Shown: positions 51,331 to 60,452, counted from the stretch's first letter. The stretch is 64,000 bases of DNA from Candidatus Obscuribacterales bacterium (GCA_019637435.1 JAHBVO010000002.1:1465519-1529518); one strand, 5' to 3'. Translations and numbers: made by a program. Notes: generated from the letters alone by a model not told the origin.

Positions 51331-52644
51331 TCAACTCTGGAATGTCGGAACGTAATCGTCCGGTTCGAGGTGGAATGTCCACGCCACTGCTTCGCGCGGG
51401 GTCTGGACCGAGGGCGGCACTCGCAGATAGTATGTTCTGAATGTTCCATCAGGTTCTGCAGTTGAATTTTTCACTTCGACCATGGCGATATCCTCATCGC
51501 CGTTCATCCGCTTGCGGTAAAGCTTTCCGCACTCGTCCTCAGCGATAAGCTGCGCTCCGCTCTCGTTTAAATAACGCGAAACTTCGTAGCGATCGATCAT
51601 TCGTCGCCGATATTCGACGTTTTTTTCACGGTCGATGCGCGCCGCATCAAACTCGCCGCGAGCCATCCAGCCTGGTACTTGAAGTCCACGCAACGCATGA
51701 AATCCCCAGCTGTCCTCATACAAGACGGCTTCTCTATCGACTCGATGCAGTAGTCCGTTGTTGTCCATCGACATTTCCGTCGGACGTTCCACCATGATGC
51801 AGGCGCTTGTCCATGGGCACCACCAGCCGCAGTTGCGCACCACATCCTCGAGCGCTTCCAGGGGACCGGCAAATGCTGTTCCCAACTCCTTGCGAATAAG
51901 GAGTTGCGCTACTCTGTCTGCCTCATGTTGTCCAAACCGAAACTTTGGCCAGTTGTAGCCGCCGTCGTCGCCTTGCGAAGAGAAAACAAACTGCAGTAAA
52001 CATTCGAGAACAAACAAATGCTGGCGATCGTCGAGTTGTTCCAGCACTTGCACGGCTCGTTGCATCTGCCCGTGAAACTCAGAACTATTGGTCTCTGCAG
52101 CTACTTCGCCGATTGTGTCCTGCCAGAACTTGATTGTTGAATCAGCGTGAAGCCTGTTTTTCATTTCGGCACGAATGAAGAAACAAAGGCGTTCGCGAAT
52201 ATGCGCTCCTGTCCTGAGTAGGTCTTCGATATGTTCTTGAAACGCAGACGTGACACCACCTGTGGTGAACTGTCTGATATCTAGAAATCGACGAGAAAAA
52301 CATAACTTGTCTTCATTCAAATCCAGGTTCCCGAGCCAGCCTCGCCATGTGGAAGGCAGTGGGTAAAGGCGCTCAGAGAGATGAACTCGTGGAATGTCAT
52401 CGGCGATTTGATCGTCGAGCACGGATTTTCCCGTCTGCATCCAGGCGCATAGCATCGCAGCTGTGAGAGCTTTCGCTGGTGACGGATACCAGAGAAAAAC
52501 CGCAGGAGGAGTAAGCTCGCATTGCTCGTAAACTCTGGAAACCGCTGCTTCCGCCTTCTCTCGGTCGCATGAATCTGTGTTCAACATGACGCCCAACATA
52601 TCGTCGCCGATATTTCTAATGACTCTGGTGTCAATTTCAGGCAT
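51331..52644 (-). CDS. DUF6745-like protein of unknown function
   Basis: 437 residues. The C-terminal half contains CGWWCPWTSACIMVERPTEM...LHRVDREAVLYEDSWGFHALRGLQVPGWM, which resembles DUF6745 (an ERP motif, then LHxxxxxAVxYxDxWxxxxxxGxxVP). The N-terminal half is helical and rich in Arg/Glu/Leu. No membrane helix or export signal. Function unknown. Converges on the deacetylase after 45 bases, a stretch that carries two near-copies of CTCTGGAAT. Confidence 0.6.
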   Translation of the reverse strand: MPEIDTRVIRNIGDDMLGVMLNTDSCDREKAEAAVSRVYEQCELTPPAVFLWYPSPAKALTAAMLCAWMQTGKSVLDDQIADDIPRVHLSERLYPLPSTWRGWLGNLDLNEDKLCFSRRFLDIRQFTTGGVTSAFQEHIEDLLRTGAHIRERLCFFIRAEMKNRLHADSTIKFWQDTIGEVAAETNSSEFHGQMQRAVQVLEQLDDRQHLFVLECLLQFVFSSQGDDGGYNWPKFRFGQHEADRVAQLLIRKELGTAFAGPLEALEDVVRNCGWWCPWTSACIMVERPTEMSMDNNGLLHRVDREAVLYEDSWGFHALRGLQVPGWMARGEFDAARIDREKNVEYRRRMIDRYEVSRYLNESGAQLIAEDECGKLYRKRMNGDEDIAMVEVKNSTAEPDGTFRTYYLRVPPSVQTPREAVAWTFHLEPDDYVPTFQS

Positions 52645-52762
52645 GCTGTTTCCGTAATATTCTCAGAGGATCGGGAGGCGACTCTCTTCTTATTTTAGCT
52701 GCGCTACGAACGGCAGAGATTACCGTTTAGCACCATTGCCTACAATTGTTGTCAGATGGCGT

Positions 52763-53596
52763 CTAAGTCTTCGCAGAAGGCTTGGGATTATCTTGCAAAA
52801 CCGTTGTTTGCTGGATCAACTCTTGAATTGCCTTGCGCGCTTGATCTCCGACTTCTTTTCCTCGTCGCTGGGCAATTGATTCGATGGCGCTTGCGAATGC
52901 GTAGAATCGTTCTATCGAAAGATGCGTCGCTCGCTGGTGCGGGAGCAGACTACGCAAATATCCTCGCAAATTGTTTTCTTCGTTTTCGCTTAGAGGATTC
53001 AACATATTGATTAGCGGGCGGATGCCTTTGAGAGACACGATTGGCGTCTGGTACGCAATCGCTCCTTTGCGCAACGCTCGACTCAGAAGCACGCATTGCT
53101 TGAGTGGAGCCGCCTTGTCTTTTGCATCTGCTGGCACTTTCGAAAGTTCGCTCTCCCACTCGCCGAAGCCGTATAGAACGTGCAGTAGCGATTCCGGTTT
53201 TCGCCCTTTGCCGTCCGTCATCGGCATCATGCCGTAAATCAGGCTGCGCGCCTCGCACATATCGACGTCTTTGGATGCGTTCAAAACTATTCCGGATAAA
53301 CTGTTGGCGCCTCGAATCAGCGCGTCTTCATTAATTTGCGCCACACGTTCGGGAGTAAAGACAATTTCCTTTACGGCGAACTCCTGGCAGAGCAAAACGT
53401 CTATGACGTCGTCACTGACTATGGCGCCGAATTCAGCGGTCGTGAGATTGCCCGTGACGAAATAGATGCTGACCTCGGGGATGTTACGTCCGAAGCGAAT
53501 TGAGAGCGTTCCTGTCACCTTTTCGAGCGCCAGAAATTGCATTACGTTGAATATGGTTCCCTCGCGGACCGAGGTGACGTGAAAACTAATACCCAC
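52763..53596 (-). CDS. DUF4388/PATAN-like domain protein
   Basis: 277 residues, GTG 53596. The first 100 residues (GTIFNVMQFLALEKVTGTLSIRFG...VSIYFVTGNLTTAEFGAIVSDDVIDVLL) follow the DUF4388/PATAN pattern: LLQ-like helix, TGxL strand, FxxGxLxxA. This domain usually occurs in two-component and gliding or secretion signalling proteins. The rest is helical, with no second domain recognised. Function is not assigned. Confidence 0.55.
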   Translation of the reverse strand: MGISFHVTSVREGTIFNVMQFLALEKVTGTLSIRFGRNIPEVSIYFVTGNLTTAEFGAIVSDDVIDVLLCQEFAVKEIVFTPERVAQINEDALIRGANSLSGIVLNASKDVDMCEARSLIYGMMPMTDGKGRKPESLLHVLYGFGEWESELSKVPADAKDKAAPLKQCVLLSRALRKGAIAYQTPIVSLKGIRPLINMLNPLSENEENNLRGYLRSLLPHQRATHLSIERFYAFASAIESIAQRRGKEVGDQARKAIQELIQQTTVLQDNPKPSAKT

Positions 53597-53652
53597 GGGT
53601 CAAATTTTCTTGGCTCGCAACTCCCGCAAAGATTATAACCGTCTTGCCGAAA

Positions 53653-55188
53653 TCAGGTTGTTGAAGAATCCCGCCGTTTCTCAAGAGCTTTCTGGACTTC
53701 GACTTTGTCGTCAAAATCAAATGTCTGTCCCTTGATGATCTGGTAGGTTTCGTGCCCTTTTCCAGCGACTACGACTATATCTTTGTCAGACGCATCGAGT
53801 ACGCCAAGCTGAATTGCCTTGGCTCTGTCCGGTTCGACCACGATATCTTCGTTCATTCTCTTGATGCCGGCCAGGATGTCAATGATGATCTGTTGCGGGT
53901 CTTCAGAGCGCGGATTGTCGGAGGTCACTACCACCTGGTCGGCGAGATTCTCGGCGATAGCGCCCATTTGAGGACGTTTTGAAGTGTCGCGGTCTCCGCC
54001 ACAGCCGAAGACGACGATTAGCTTCCCATCGGGTGGAACGAGCTCGCGTGCCACATTCAATACATTCTCCAGACCATCCGGAGAGTGCGCATAGTCTACG
54101 ATGCAGAGCGGTTCATGGCTGGTCATGTCGGATACGACCTGGAAGCGCCCGCAGACGCCGGCGAATGATTCGAGCGACTCTTTCAATTCTTGATTGGACA
54201 CGCCTTCGGTCGAGCAAATGGTCAGTGCGGCAAGTACGTTGTACACGTTGAAATTGCCGACCAGTTTAAGTTTCAAATCGATCGGACCGTTTGGCGTTAA
54301 AACCGTGAGCGCCGTTCCACTCTTGTCGAAATGCGCGTTGACGGCTCTAAAATCTGCCTTCTCGGAGAATCCATATGTGTATTTATTCACGCTGGACGAA
54401 ACCGCTTTCAAATATTCCGGCGCCAGCTCCTGGTCTATATTGACGATCGCGTTTTTCGGATCGAGTGGACTTGCGTTCAAAGAGCTGAACAAAAGCAGTT
54501 TGGAGCGCCAGTAATGCTCCATGGTTTTGTGGAAATCGAGATGGTCCTGGGTGATATTCGTCAGGCAAGCTGATGCGAACTGGCAGTTGTCAACGCGCTT
54601 CAGAGCAAGAGCATGGCTCGAAACTTCCATTGCGACGTGGGAAACGCCCGCATTCACCATTTGATAAAACAGTCTGTGCAGATCTGCTGCTTGCGGCGTC
54701 GTGTGTTTTGCTTCAATGTAACCGTCGCCGTGTCCGGCTCCCGCCCAGCGAACGCCCATGGTTCCGACCAGGCCGGCTTTGCGGCCTGTGCCGTTTAAAA
54801 TATGCTCGATAATGTGAGTGGTCGATGTTTTTCCATTCGTCCCAGTCACGCCAAGCACGCGCAGCTTCGTGCTGGGGTGCTCGTATAGATAATCCGCCGC
54901 TTCCGACATCGCTTCACGGACATCTTTGACGACGAGATAAGGCGATGTAAAACCGCTCGGCTTGGGCTTCTCGCTTACAATTAAAACGGCGCCTGATTTG
55001 ACCGCGTCGTTGATGAAGTTGTTGCCGTCAGTTTTTTCGCCGTGAATGCAAAAGAAAATGTGTCCGGGCTGCACCGAGCGCGAGTCGTACGAAACGCCGG
55101 AAAACGCGCTTGCCGAGGAGTCCTCCCAGTCGGCTGCCAGTCCCCACTTCCGGAGCAGGGGATCAACAGGCTTTGGTGGAACTTCCAT
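53653..55188 (-). CDS. murE: UDP-MurNAc-L-Ala-D-Glu:meso-diaminopimelate ligase
   Basis: 511 residues from ATG 55188 (TTG 55203 is possible). The N-terminal domain has YDSRSVQPGHIFFCIHG; VTGTNGKTSTTH is the ATP-binding loop; HTTPQAADLHRLF and EVSSHALALKRVD are UDP-MurNAc-peptide contacts; VTSDNPRSEDP contains DNPR, which marks meso-diaminopimelate specificity. It adds the third residue to the peptidoglycan stem peptide in the cytoplasm. This supports a Gram-negative-type wall. No other mur genes adjoin; rpmA-rplU lie upstream on the same strand. Confidence 0.95.
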   Translation of the reverse strand: MEVPPKPVDPLLRKWGLAADWEDSSASAFSGVSYDSRSVQPGHIFFCIHGEKTDGNNFINDAVKSGAVLIVSEKPKPSGFTSPYLVVKDVREAMSEAADYLYEHPSTKLRVLGVTGTNGKTSTTHIIEHILNGTGRKAGLVGTMGVRWAGAGHGDGYIEAKHTTPQAADLHRLFYQMVNAGVSHVAMEVSSHALALKRVDNCQFASACLTNITQDHLDFHKTMEHYWRSKLLLFSSLNASPLDPKNAIVNIDQELAPEYLKAVSSSVNKYTYGFSEKADFRAVNAHFDKSGTALTVLTPNGPIDLKLKLVGNFNVYNVLAALTICSTEGVSNQELKESLESFAGVCGRFQVVSDMTSHEPLCIVDYAHSPDGLENVLNVARELVPPDGKLIVVFGCGGDRDTSKRPQMGAIAENLADQVVVTSDNPRSEDPQQIIIDILAGIKRMNEDIVVEPDRAKAIQLGVLDASDKDIVVVAGKGHETYQIIKGQTFDFDDKVEVQKALEKRRDSSTT

Positions 55189-55255
55189 AGTTGTGGGCGT
55201 CAAGCGCGTTTCTCGATAATTTGTTTGGTTTGAAAACCGCTTTTAGTCAGCATTA

Positions 55256-55279
55256 AGCCGCCCGCAGTTGCGGGCGGTT
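55256..55279 (-). terminator. Probable terminator of rplU-rpmA
   Basis: CCGCCCGC (55258-55265) pairs with GCGGGCGG (55270-55277) around AGTT, eight G/C pairs extended by G-T and A-T. It lies 22 bases after the rpmA stop on the minus strand. The following T run is short (CTT). Confidence 0.6.
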
Positions 55280-55300
55280 GCTATCGGTCGCGGTAAAAAA

Positions 55301-55552
55301 CTAGGCCGGGTAGACGCTGACGCGTTTTCTTCCACGCGACATCTCGTACGTGACGACCCCTTCGATCATCGAGTACAAAGTGTCATCTCTGCCGATTTTT
55401 ACGTTGAAACCAGGATGAATTTTCGTGCCGCGTTGACGGACGAGAATGTTTCCAGGAATCGCAATTTGACCGCCGAAAACCTTTACGCCAAGACGCTTAG
55501 GTTGGCTGTCGCGACCGTTTCTTGTTGAACCTGCACCTTTTTTATGTGCCAT
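55301..55552 (-). CDS. rpmA: 50S ribosomal protein L27
   Basis: 83 residues, usual length. MAHKKGAGSTRNGRDSQPKRLGVK at the start and IPGNILVRQRGTKIHPG in the middle are standard. The intact N-terminal AHKKGAGS tail reaches the peptidyl transferase centre, and there is no N-terminal extension of the kind cleaved in Firmicutes. It follows rplU after 55 bases in the usual order. Confidence 0.97.
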   Translation of the reverse strand: MAHKKGAGSTRNGRDSQPKRLGVKVFGGQIAIPGNILVRQRGTKIHPGFNVKIGRDDTLYSMIEGVVTYEMSRGRKRVSVYPA

Positions 55553-55607
55553 GACAAATCAACTCCCTTGTGACGATGCTTGCGCACCGCGCGCTCTAAG
55601 CGCTCTA

Positions 55608-56009
55608 TTACTTGCTTTCAGCCTTTTCTTTTTTCTCGGCTTTTGCCAATACTTTGTTGTTGACTTCGATTGAATCGATCCAGACGCGAGTGAATTGCTG
55701 TCTGTGACCTTGTTTCTTACGAGTGCCTTTTTTCGGCTTCATGTGATAAACGATGACTTTGGAAGCTTTGACTGATGAGTCAATTCTGCCTGTAGCCTCG
55801 TTCTCTACCAATTTCGAAATCACACTGCCGGTAACCGTGGCGCCTTCTACGAAGGGCTGACCGACTGTGGTTTCGTCGCCGTCGACGAGCATCAACACTT
55901 TGTCAAACAGGTGTTTATCACCTTGGTTTGCGCTGGTGAGGTCGATGTCGACGAAGCGTCCCGGCTCTAATTTATATTGCCTGCCGCAGGCTTCAACTAT
56001 GGCGAACAT
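55608..56009 (-). CDS. rplU: 50S ribosomal protein L21
   Basis: 133 residues from ATG 56009, with GGAG seven bases before it; the frame is open further upstream but MFAIVEACGRQYKLEPG is the family start. VYHMKPKKGTRKKQGHRQQFTRVWID is the conserved C-terminal block. L21 proteins are usually about 103 residues; this one has an extra charged tail (VNNKVLAKAEKKEKAESK) and a slightly long middle. First gene of the rplU-rpmA operon. Confidence 0.97.
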   Translation of the reverse strand: MFAIVEACGRQYKLEPGRFVDIDLTSANQGDKHLFDKVLMLVDGDETTVGQPFVEGATVTGSVISKLVENEATGRIDSSVKASKVIVYHMKPKKGTRKKQGHRQQFTRVWIDSIEVNNKVLAKAEKKEKAESK

Positions 56010-56357
56010 TGCTGTCTCCGGAATTTCTACACGAACTGAATGACGTTGATACTCGTCTGGGAGCCCGACGACTGAGTCGCGGCCCAACCAAGCGCCAGCT
56101 CTACGCCCCCCAGAAACACGTCCTTGGTTTCTAAGAGCGAGAGAGCGAATTCGAATACTACCAAATATATAATCGTAGGGTCAATCAAACCCTGCGCCCG
56201 CTGCTTAACTATTGATAGCAAATGAGAAACGTTTGAACAAGAGTTGGCGATCCGCAAGGCGGTCTCGACTGTTTAAATTAGAGTTGTAGCGGTTGTAGTC
56301 TCGATCTCGAGAGTTTCCACTCGCCCACTCGAGTGCTTGATATCAGGAGCGTGAAAT
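56010..56357. promoter_or_regulatory. Divergent region upstream of rplU
   Basis: 348 bases with no gene. An AT-rich run at about 56163-56172 (minus-strand TTATATATTTGG) may be the -10 region of the ribosomal operon, with TTGATT upstream on that strand at imperfect spacing. AGGGT (56178-56182) and ACCCT form a small inverted repeat beside it. The + strand side must hold the promoter for the small gene at 56358, which I cannot locate. Confidence 0.3.
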
Positions 56358-56546
56358 ATGAGTGATCAAAGCGATTCCGAACTTGGTCGCAGCAAGTCAA
56401 GCGTCAGTCCTCGCGAGCACCTTATTCATTTGTTGACAATAGGTTGGGATCCGAAGAGTCCTTTGATTCGCAAATACGTGGCACTCAACGACCTCGGGCG
56501 CGTTCTATCTGATTGGGTAGAGAAGACCAAACCTATTACTAAGTAG
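56358..56546 (+). CDS. Small protein of unknown function
   Basis: 62 residues. AGGAG lies eight bases before the ATG, which supports translation. After a Ser/Asp-rich start comes a compact amphipathic part, REHLIHLLTIGWDPKSPLIRKYV and LNDLGRVLSDWVEKTK, with Trp and Leu spacing like a small folded domain. No family was recognised. Confidence 0.65.
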   Translation: MSDQSDSELGRSKSSVSPREHLIHLLTIGWDPKSPLIRKYVALNDLGRVLSDWVEKTKPITK

Positions 56547-56781
56547 CTTTTGGAAATCAGGTTACTTTCTGGTTCCTTCAGAATGAGCCTGCAAAGCGCG
56601 TCTCAGAGTGGCAGTCTTGGGCGAGTAACGAGCTAATTGGCTTGACGACTCGGGCGCAAGATGCAAAAAAGCGTTAAGCGAATTCTACAATTTCCATTAA
56701 ACATATTAAGGAATAGAGCAAACCTTAGTACCATTCTAGGTCTTGTGTTCACTCTTACCCGAACGAATGGGAGTTCGCCTA

Positions 56782-57321
56782 ATGTTGCAAGTTGGAAAAA
56801 AAGCTCCGCCCTTTGATATGCCGTCCACCAAGGACCTCAAGACTTTGAAAGAAAACGTAAGCCTCGCCGATTACAAAGGCAAATGGCTCATCCTTTTCTT
56901 CTATCCGCTAGACTTCACCTTTGTTTGCCCCACAGAATTGAAAGCCTTCCATGACAGATTGGCTGACATCAAAGCTGCTGGCGCAGAAGTTCTCGCAGTT
57001 TCGACCGACAGCGTCTATAGCCACCGCGCTTGGATCAGCACCTCGGAAGACAAAGGCGGACTCGGCAAACTGGATTACGTACTCGGCTCCGACATCACCA
57101 AAGATGTATGCCGCGACTACGGCGTATTGCTCGAAGACAAGGGCATCTCGCTCCGCGGTCTCTTCATCATCGATCCGGACGGCTACCTCCAGTATCAAGT
57201 TGTTCACAGCCTCAACGTCGGCCGTAGCGTAGACGAAACCCTCCGCGTTCTTGAAGCACTCAAGACCGGTGGTCTCTGCGGCGCTGACTGGAAGCCGGGT
57301 CAAAAGCCCCTTTCCGTTTAG
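56782..57321 (+). CDS. 2-Cys peroxiredoxin (AhpC/TSA family)
   Basis: 179 residues from ATG 56782 (GGGAG eight bases before). FYPLDFTFVCPTELKAF holds the peroxidatic Cys; the resolving Cys is in GGLCGADWKPG near the C-terminus. FIIDPDGYLQYQVVHSLNVGRS is typical. It reduces hydrogen peroxide and organic peroxides in the cytoplasm with electrons from thioredoxin. A terminator follows 24 bases after the stop. Confidence 0.95.
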   Translation: MLQVGKKAPPFDMPSTKDLKTLKENVSLADYKGKWLILFFYPLDFTFVCPTELKAFHDRLADIKAAGAEVLAVSTDSVYSHRAWISTSEDKGGLGKLDYVLGSDITKDVCRDYGVLLEDKGISLRGLFIIDPDGYLQYQVVHSLNVGRSVDETLRVLEALKTGGLCGADWKPGQKPLSV

Positions 57322-57344
57322 TCGTTGAAAAACCAATGAATTCG

Positions 57345-57377
57345 AAGAGTCGCTGGTCAAGAGCTAGCGACTCTTTT
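57345..57377 (+). terminator. Rho-independent terminator of the peroxiredoxin gene
   Basis: AAGAGTCGCT (57345-57354) pairs perfectly with AGCGACTCTT (57366-57375) around an 11-base loop, followed by TTGATT. Confidence 0.8.
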
Positions 57378-57398
57378 GATTACTGACTCTTTTGATTA
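57369..57398 (+). repeat. 14-bp direct repeat overlapping the terminator
   Basis: GACTCTTTTGATTA occurs at 57369-57382 and again at 57385-57398, with a 16-bp period. The first copy is the 3' arm and T tract of the terminator. Confidence 0.8.
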
Positions 57399-57468
57399 AA
57401 AGACACGATGCTGATCGCTCACGGCGATACAATAATGGTTAGATGATGTTCGGTATCAAGGAGGTCGT

Positions 57469-57939
57469 ATGCCGCTTCGAATGGATACTCCCCTGCCATC
57501 GCTCGAAGGTGGAACGGATTGGTTCAATTCTGAACCGATAACAAATGAGCAACTTGCTGGGAAACCAGTTCTCATCCACTTTTGGTCGATTAGTTGCGGC
57601 ACTTGTAAGGAGAGTCTGCCTGAGATCAACCGCTGGTTGGAGACTTACAAACCACAAGGTTTGCAGATTATCTCGGTGCACATGCCAAGACAAGAAAGTG
57701 ATACCAAAGTCGAGTCCGTAAAGGAAGCGATTGACGAGTGGGAAGTGAAACAGCCATGTGTTGTCGATAACTGGCACGAAATCACGAATCGCTTCGAGAA
57801 CAAATACGTTCCCGCCTATTACCTTTTTGATGAAGAGCACAAGATGCGCGATTTCAAAGCTGGTGAGAAAGCTGTGAAAATGGTCGAGCAAGCGATCGAA
57901 CGAGTATTGAAGGGTCAGAAAGAAAAGGTCGCTGACTGA
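57469..57939 (+). CDS. Cytoplasmic TlpA/ResA-like thioredoxin-fold protein
   Basis: 156 residues. AAGGAGGT precedes the ATG almost at consensus. PVLIHFWSISCGTCKESLPEI carries the active site as CGTC (usual TlpA: WCxxC), and VPAYYLFDEE has the cis-Pro. There is no signal peptide, unlike the TlpA-like gene at 60453. It probably acts in thiol-disulfide exchange near the peroxiredoxin, which lies just upstream but is separated by a terminator. Confidence 0.85.
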   Translation: MPLRMDTPLPSLEGGTDWFNSEPITNEQLAGKPVLIHFWSISCGTCKESLPEINRWLETYKPQGLQIISVHMPRQESDTKVESVKEAIDEWEVKQPCVVDNWHEITNRFENKYVPAYYLFDEEHKMRDFKAGEKAVKMVEQAIERVLKGQKEKVAD

Positions 57940-57968
57940 TCGAGTCAACGGCTTTCCTTCGTCATAAC

Positions 57969-58002
57969 GAAACCCAATTTGTTGACGATGATTGGGTTTC
58001 GA
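57969..58002. other. 11-bp perfect inverted repeat before hemL
   Basis: CGAAACCCAAT (57969-57979) pairs with ATTGGGTTTCG (57992-58002) around 12 bases. It lies 30 bases after the thioredoxin-like gene. The 3' side is A-rich, not T-rich, so it is an imperfect terminator; an operator or hairpin in the hemL leader is possible. Confidence 0.55.
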
Positions 58003-58092
58003 AAAACTTTGGATGGTTGAGCGTCACTCTCGGTGAAACCGGGAATGTCGATTACGGGAAGAAACAAAAACGCGCAGGTGATTGAAAAACTT

Positions 58093-59427
58093 ATGACAGA
58101 AACAGCAACCAAGGACAAAAAAGAAGGGTCCGTGCCGGCGGTGGCGGAGACACGTTCGAAAAGACTTTTCGAGCGCGCCAAGAAAGTGATGCCGGGCGGA
58201 GTTAATTCTCCTGCGCGTGCCTGCCTATCGGTTGATGCGGAGCCTGTATTCATGGCCCGTGCTGATGGTCCGTATTTATTCGATGTCGACGATACCGAAT
58301 ATATCGATTACGTTCTTTCCTGGGGACCGATGATTCTCGGTCATCGTCACCCAAGACTCCTCGAGGCAATCGAATTGGGTCTGGAGCATGGTACCAGCTA
58401 TGGTGCCCCGTGCAGAGCTGAAGTTGAACTTGCCGAATTGATTACAGAGTTGATTCCATCGATCGAGATGGTGCGCATGGTCAACTCCGGCACTGAAGCA
58501 TGTATGTCTGCTATTCGAGTCGCTCGAGCCTTCACGAAGCGCGATCTGGTAATCAAATTTGATGGCTGCTACCACGGCCATGCAGACGGTTTCCTCGTAA
58601 AAGCAGGTTCTGGTCTGGCTACTCTCGGAATTGCCAGCAGTCCTGGCGTTCCGGAAGAGGTTTCGAAGCTTACGATTTCTCTTCCTTATAATGACCTTGA
58701 TGCAGTCTCGAAAGCCTTCCAGGAACACAAAGATGAGATCGCGGCCGTTATCGTGGAACCGATTGTCGGCAACTCCGGATTGCTAAATCCGAAGGAAGGA
58801 TTCTTAGAAGGACTTCGCGATCTTTGTACGAAACACAAAGCGCTCCTTATCTTTGATGAGGTGATGACCGGCTTCCGCGTTGCTAAGGGCGGCGCGCAGA
58901 ATCTGCTGAATGTCAAACCCGATCTCACTTGCCTCGGCAAAATCATCGGCGGCGGACTGCCGGTCGGTGCGTACGGTGGCCGAAAAGATGTGATGGAAAT
59001 GGTGGCTCCGCAAGGTTCCGTTTATCAAGCCGGCACGCTCTCTGGAAACCCGCTTGCCATGGCTGCCGGGCTCGCTCAATTGCGTGCACTCCGCTCGGAG
59101 AAAATCTATGCGGAAATGAAAGATATGACCGACAAGCTCGCACAGGGAGTGCGCGATGCTGCCAAAGAGCATGGCATCAAGGTTAACGTCTCTTCCACCT
59201 GCGGAATGATTACTGTCTTTTTCACGAAGGGTGAAGTCACCAATTTCGAAGAAGCTCAAAAGGCAGACACTGAGATGTTCTCCAAAGTCTGGAAAGAGTT
59301 GCTCAATCACGGTATCTACTGGCCGCCTTCCCAATTCGAAGCAGCCTTCTTATCGACGATGCACACAAAGCGCATCATCGATCAGACAATCGAAGCGTTC
59401 GATAAGGTCTTCAAAGAAGTTTCCTAA
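58093..59427 (+). CDS. hemL: Glutamate-1-semialdehyde 2,1-aminomutase
   Basis: 444 residues from ATG 58093; ATG 58045 and GTG 58033 are in frame and possible. RSKRLFERAKKVMPGGVNSPARA is the family start. DGPYLFDVDDTEYIDYVLSWGPMILGH, NSGTEACMSAIRVARAFT, FDGCYHGHADG, VIVEPIVGNSG, LIFDEVMTGFR and GKIIGGGLPVGAYGG (pyridoxal phosphate Lys) are all intact. It makes 5-aminolevulinate from glutamate-1-semialdehyde in the C5 tetrapyrrole pathway. The next gene starts directly after its stop. Confidence 0.95.
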   Translation: MTETATKDKKEGSVPAVAETRSKRLFERAKKVMPGGVNSPARACLSVDAEPVFMARADGPYLFDVDDTEYIDYVLSWGPMILGHRHPRLLEAIELGLEHGTSYGAPCRAEVELAELITELIPSIEMVRMVNSGTEACMSAIRVARAFTKRDLVIKFDGCYHGHADGFLVKAGSGLATLGIASSPGVPEEVSKLTISLPYNDLDAVSKAFQEHKDEIAAVIVEPIVGNSGLLNPKEGFLEGLRDLCTKHKALLIFDEVMTGFRVAKGGAQNLLNVKPDLTCLGKIIGGGLPVGAYGGRKDVMEMVAPQGSVYQAGTLSGNPLAMAAGLAQLRALRSEKIYAEMKDMTDKLAQGVRDAAKEHGIKVNVSSTCGMITVFFTKGEVTNFEEAQKADTEMFSKVWKELLNHGIYWPPSQFEAAFLSTMHTKRIIDQTIEAFDKVFKEVS

Positions 59428-59769
59428 TTGAGTGAACAAGAGAAAAAGAATCCGGCGAATTCCGTATTCGCGTTGAGCCGACCGTCTCGCTGCTTTGGCT
59501 GCGATACGAAACTCGTTGTCGACGACATCGTGAAGCTCAACAGTAAAAACGAAGACGAGAAAGAAGTTCTCTGTCGCAAGTGTGCTGGTCTTGACGCGCT
59601 TGAGATTTTACGTAGTGGAAACGCGCAGATCACGCGCCTGGCTAAGAAGTACTCGAAGCAGCACTTCGTGATTCTGAAGTGGTCGGAACTCTGGAAAACT
59701 TATGAAAGACAGGGTCTTCTCGTCGAAGCCGATGCTCTGAGCCGAGCGAAAAAGGACGCGAAAAAGTAG
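59428..59769 (+). CDS. Zinc-ribbon plus DUF2293-like small protein
   Basis: 113 residues, TTG start immediately after the hemL stop (no gap), suggesting translational coupling. RCFGCDTKLVVDD and VLCRKCAGLDAL give two CxxC pairs (zinc). The second half, RLAKKYSKQHFVILKWSELWKTYERQGLLVEADAL, resembles DUF2293. Function unknown; TTG is inferred because no ATG or GTG is in frame before the cysteines. Confidence 0.65.
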   Translation: MSEQEKKNPANSVFALSRPSRCFGCDTKLVVDDIVKLNSKNEDEKEVLCRKCAGLDALEILRSGNAQITRLAKKYSKQHFVILKWSELWKTYERQGLLVEADALSRAKKDAKK

Positions 59770-59889
59770 GCAGAGCTTACTCCGATTTTCGGATTGTGAA
59801 TAGATTTTGTAGTTTTCGAGATCTTGCATCCGCAGAAGGTATCATGGTCCCAATAGATGTCAAGGGATTGCATGTCGCAGGAGTTATTT

Positions 59890-60441
59890 ATGAAGACCGC
59901 CGTTCATCAAAGGAGTTTCAGCACCAGTGGTAATGGCAGTGGACCAATCACCGATGAGCGCTTTTCTCCGCGCAGTGTCGTTCTCGCCATTGCCGGCACC
60001 GGTTTGGTTCTTGGATCCATAGCGATTCTTTTTGGCTTTGGTCTGATTATTCAGAAAAACTTTTCTAGTTTTGCGTCTGCGCAGGCGAGTAAAGTGGATA
60101 TACAGAAGCGTGCCGAAGCTCGAATCGATGAGGCCCTCAAAGGCGGACATCTCGTTGTCGCGCGAGCAGAACTCGAAAAGCTGGAGGACGCCTATGGTCT
60201 CTCGCCGGAATATTCTGTGAAACTGGACCGCGTTTATCTCAGTCTGTCGAAACAGTCTAGAGCGCATGGCGACAACGCCTCAGCGGTTAAGCTATTGAAC
60301 TTGATTCCTTCTGAGTCCCCTGAATATAAGACTGCTCAGCACGAGCTCGGACTGATAAGGGCGTCCGGCAAGCATCGTAAGAAAGCCCATGGGAAGTGGC
60401 ATCCGAGGACTAAAGCTAATTCGCGCAGTCACCACGGTTAG
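59890..60441 (+). CDS. Single-pass membrane protein with TPR-like outer part
   Basis: 183 residues from ATG 59890, chosen because AGGAG is six bases upstream; ATG 59872 and GTG/ATG 59857 lack one. A polar N-terminus, one membrane helix (about 30-56, VVLAIAGTGLVLGSIAILFGFGLII), then a helical region (RIDEALKGGHLVVARAELEKLE...LSPEYSVKLDRVYLSLSKQSR) that could form one or two TPR-like hairpins, and a basic tail. No family recognised. Converges on the TlpA-like gene. Confidence 0.65.
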   Translation: MKTAVHQRSFSTSGNGSGPITDERFSPRSVVLAIAGTGLVLGSIAILFGFGLIIQKNFSSFASAQASKVDIQKRAEARIDEALKGGHLVVARAELEKLEDAYGLSPEYSVKLDRVYLSLSKQSRAHGDNASAVKLLNLIPSESPEYKTAQHELGLIRASGKHRKKAHGKWHPRTKANSRSHHG

Positions 60442-60452
60442 TGGCAGTTCGA

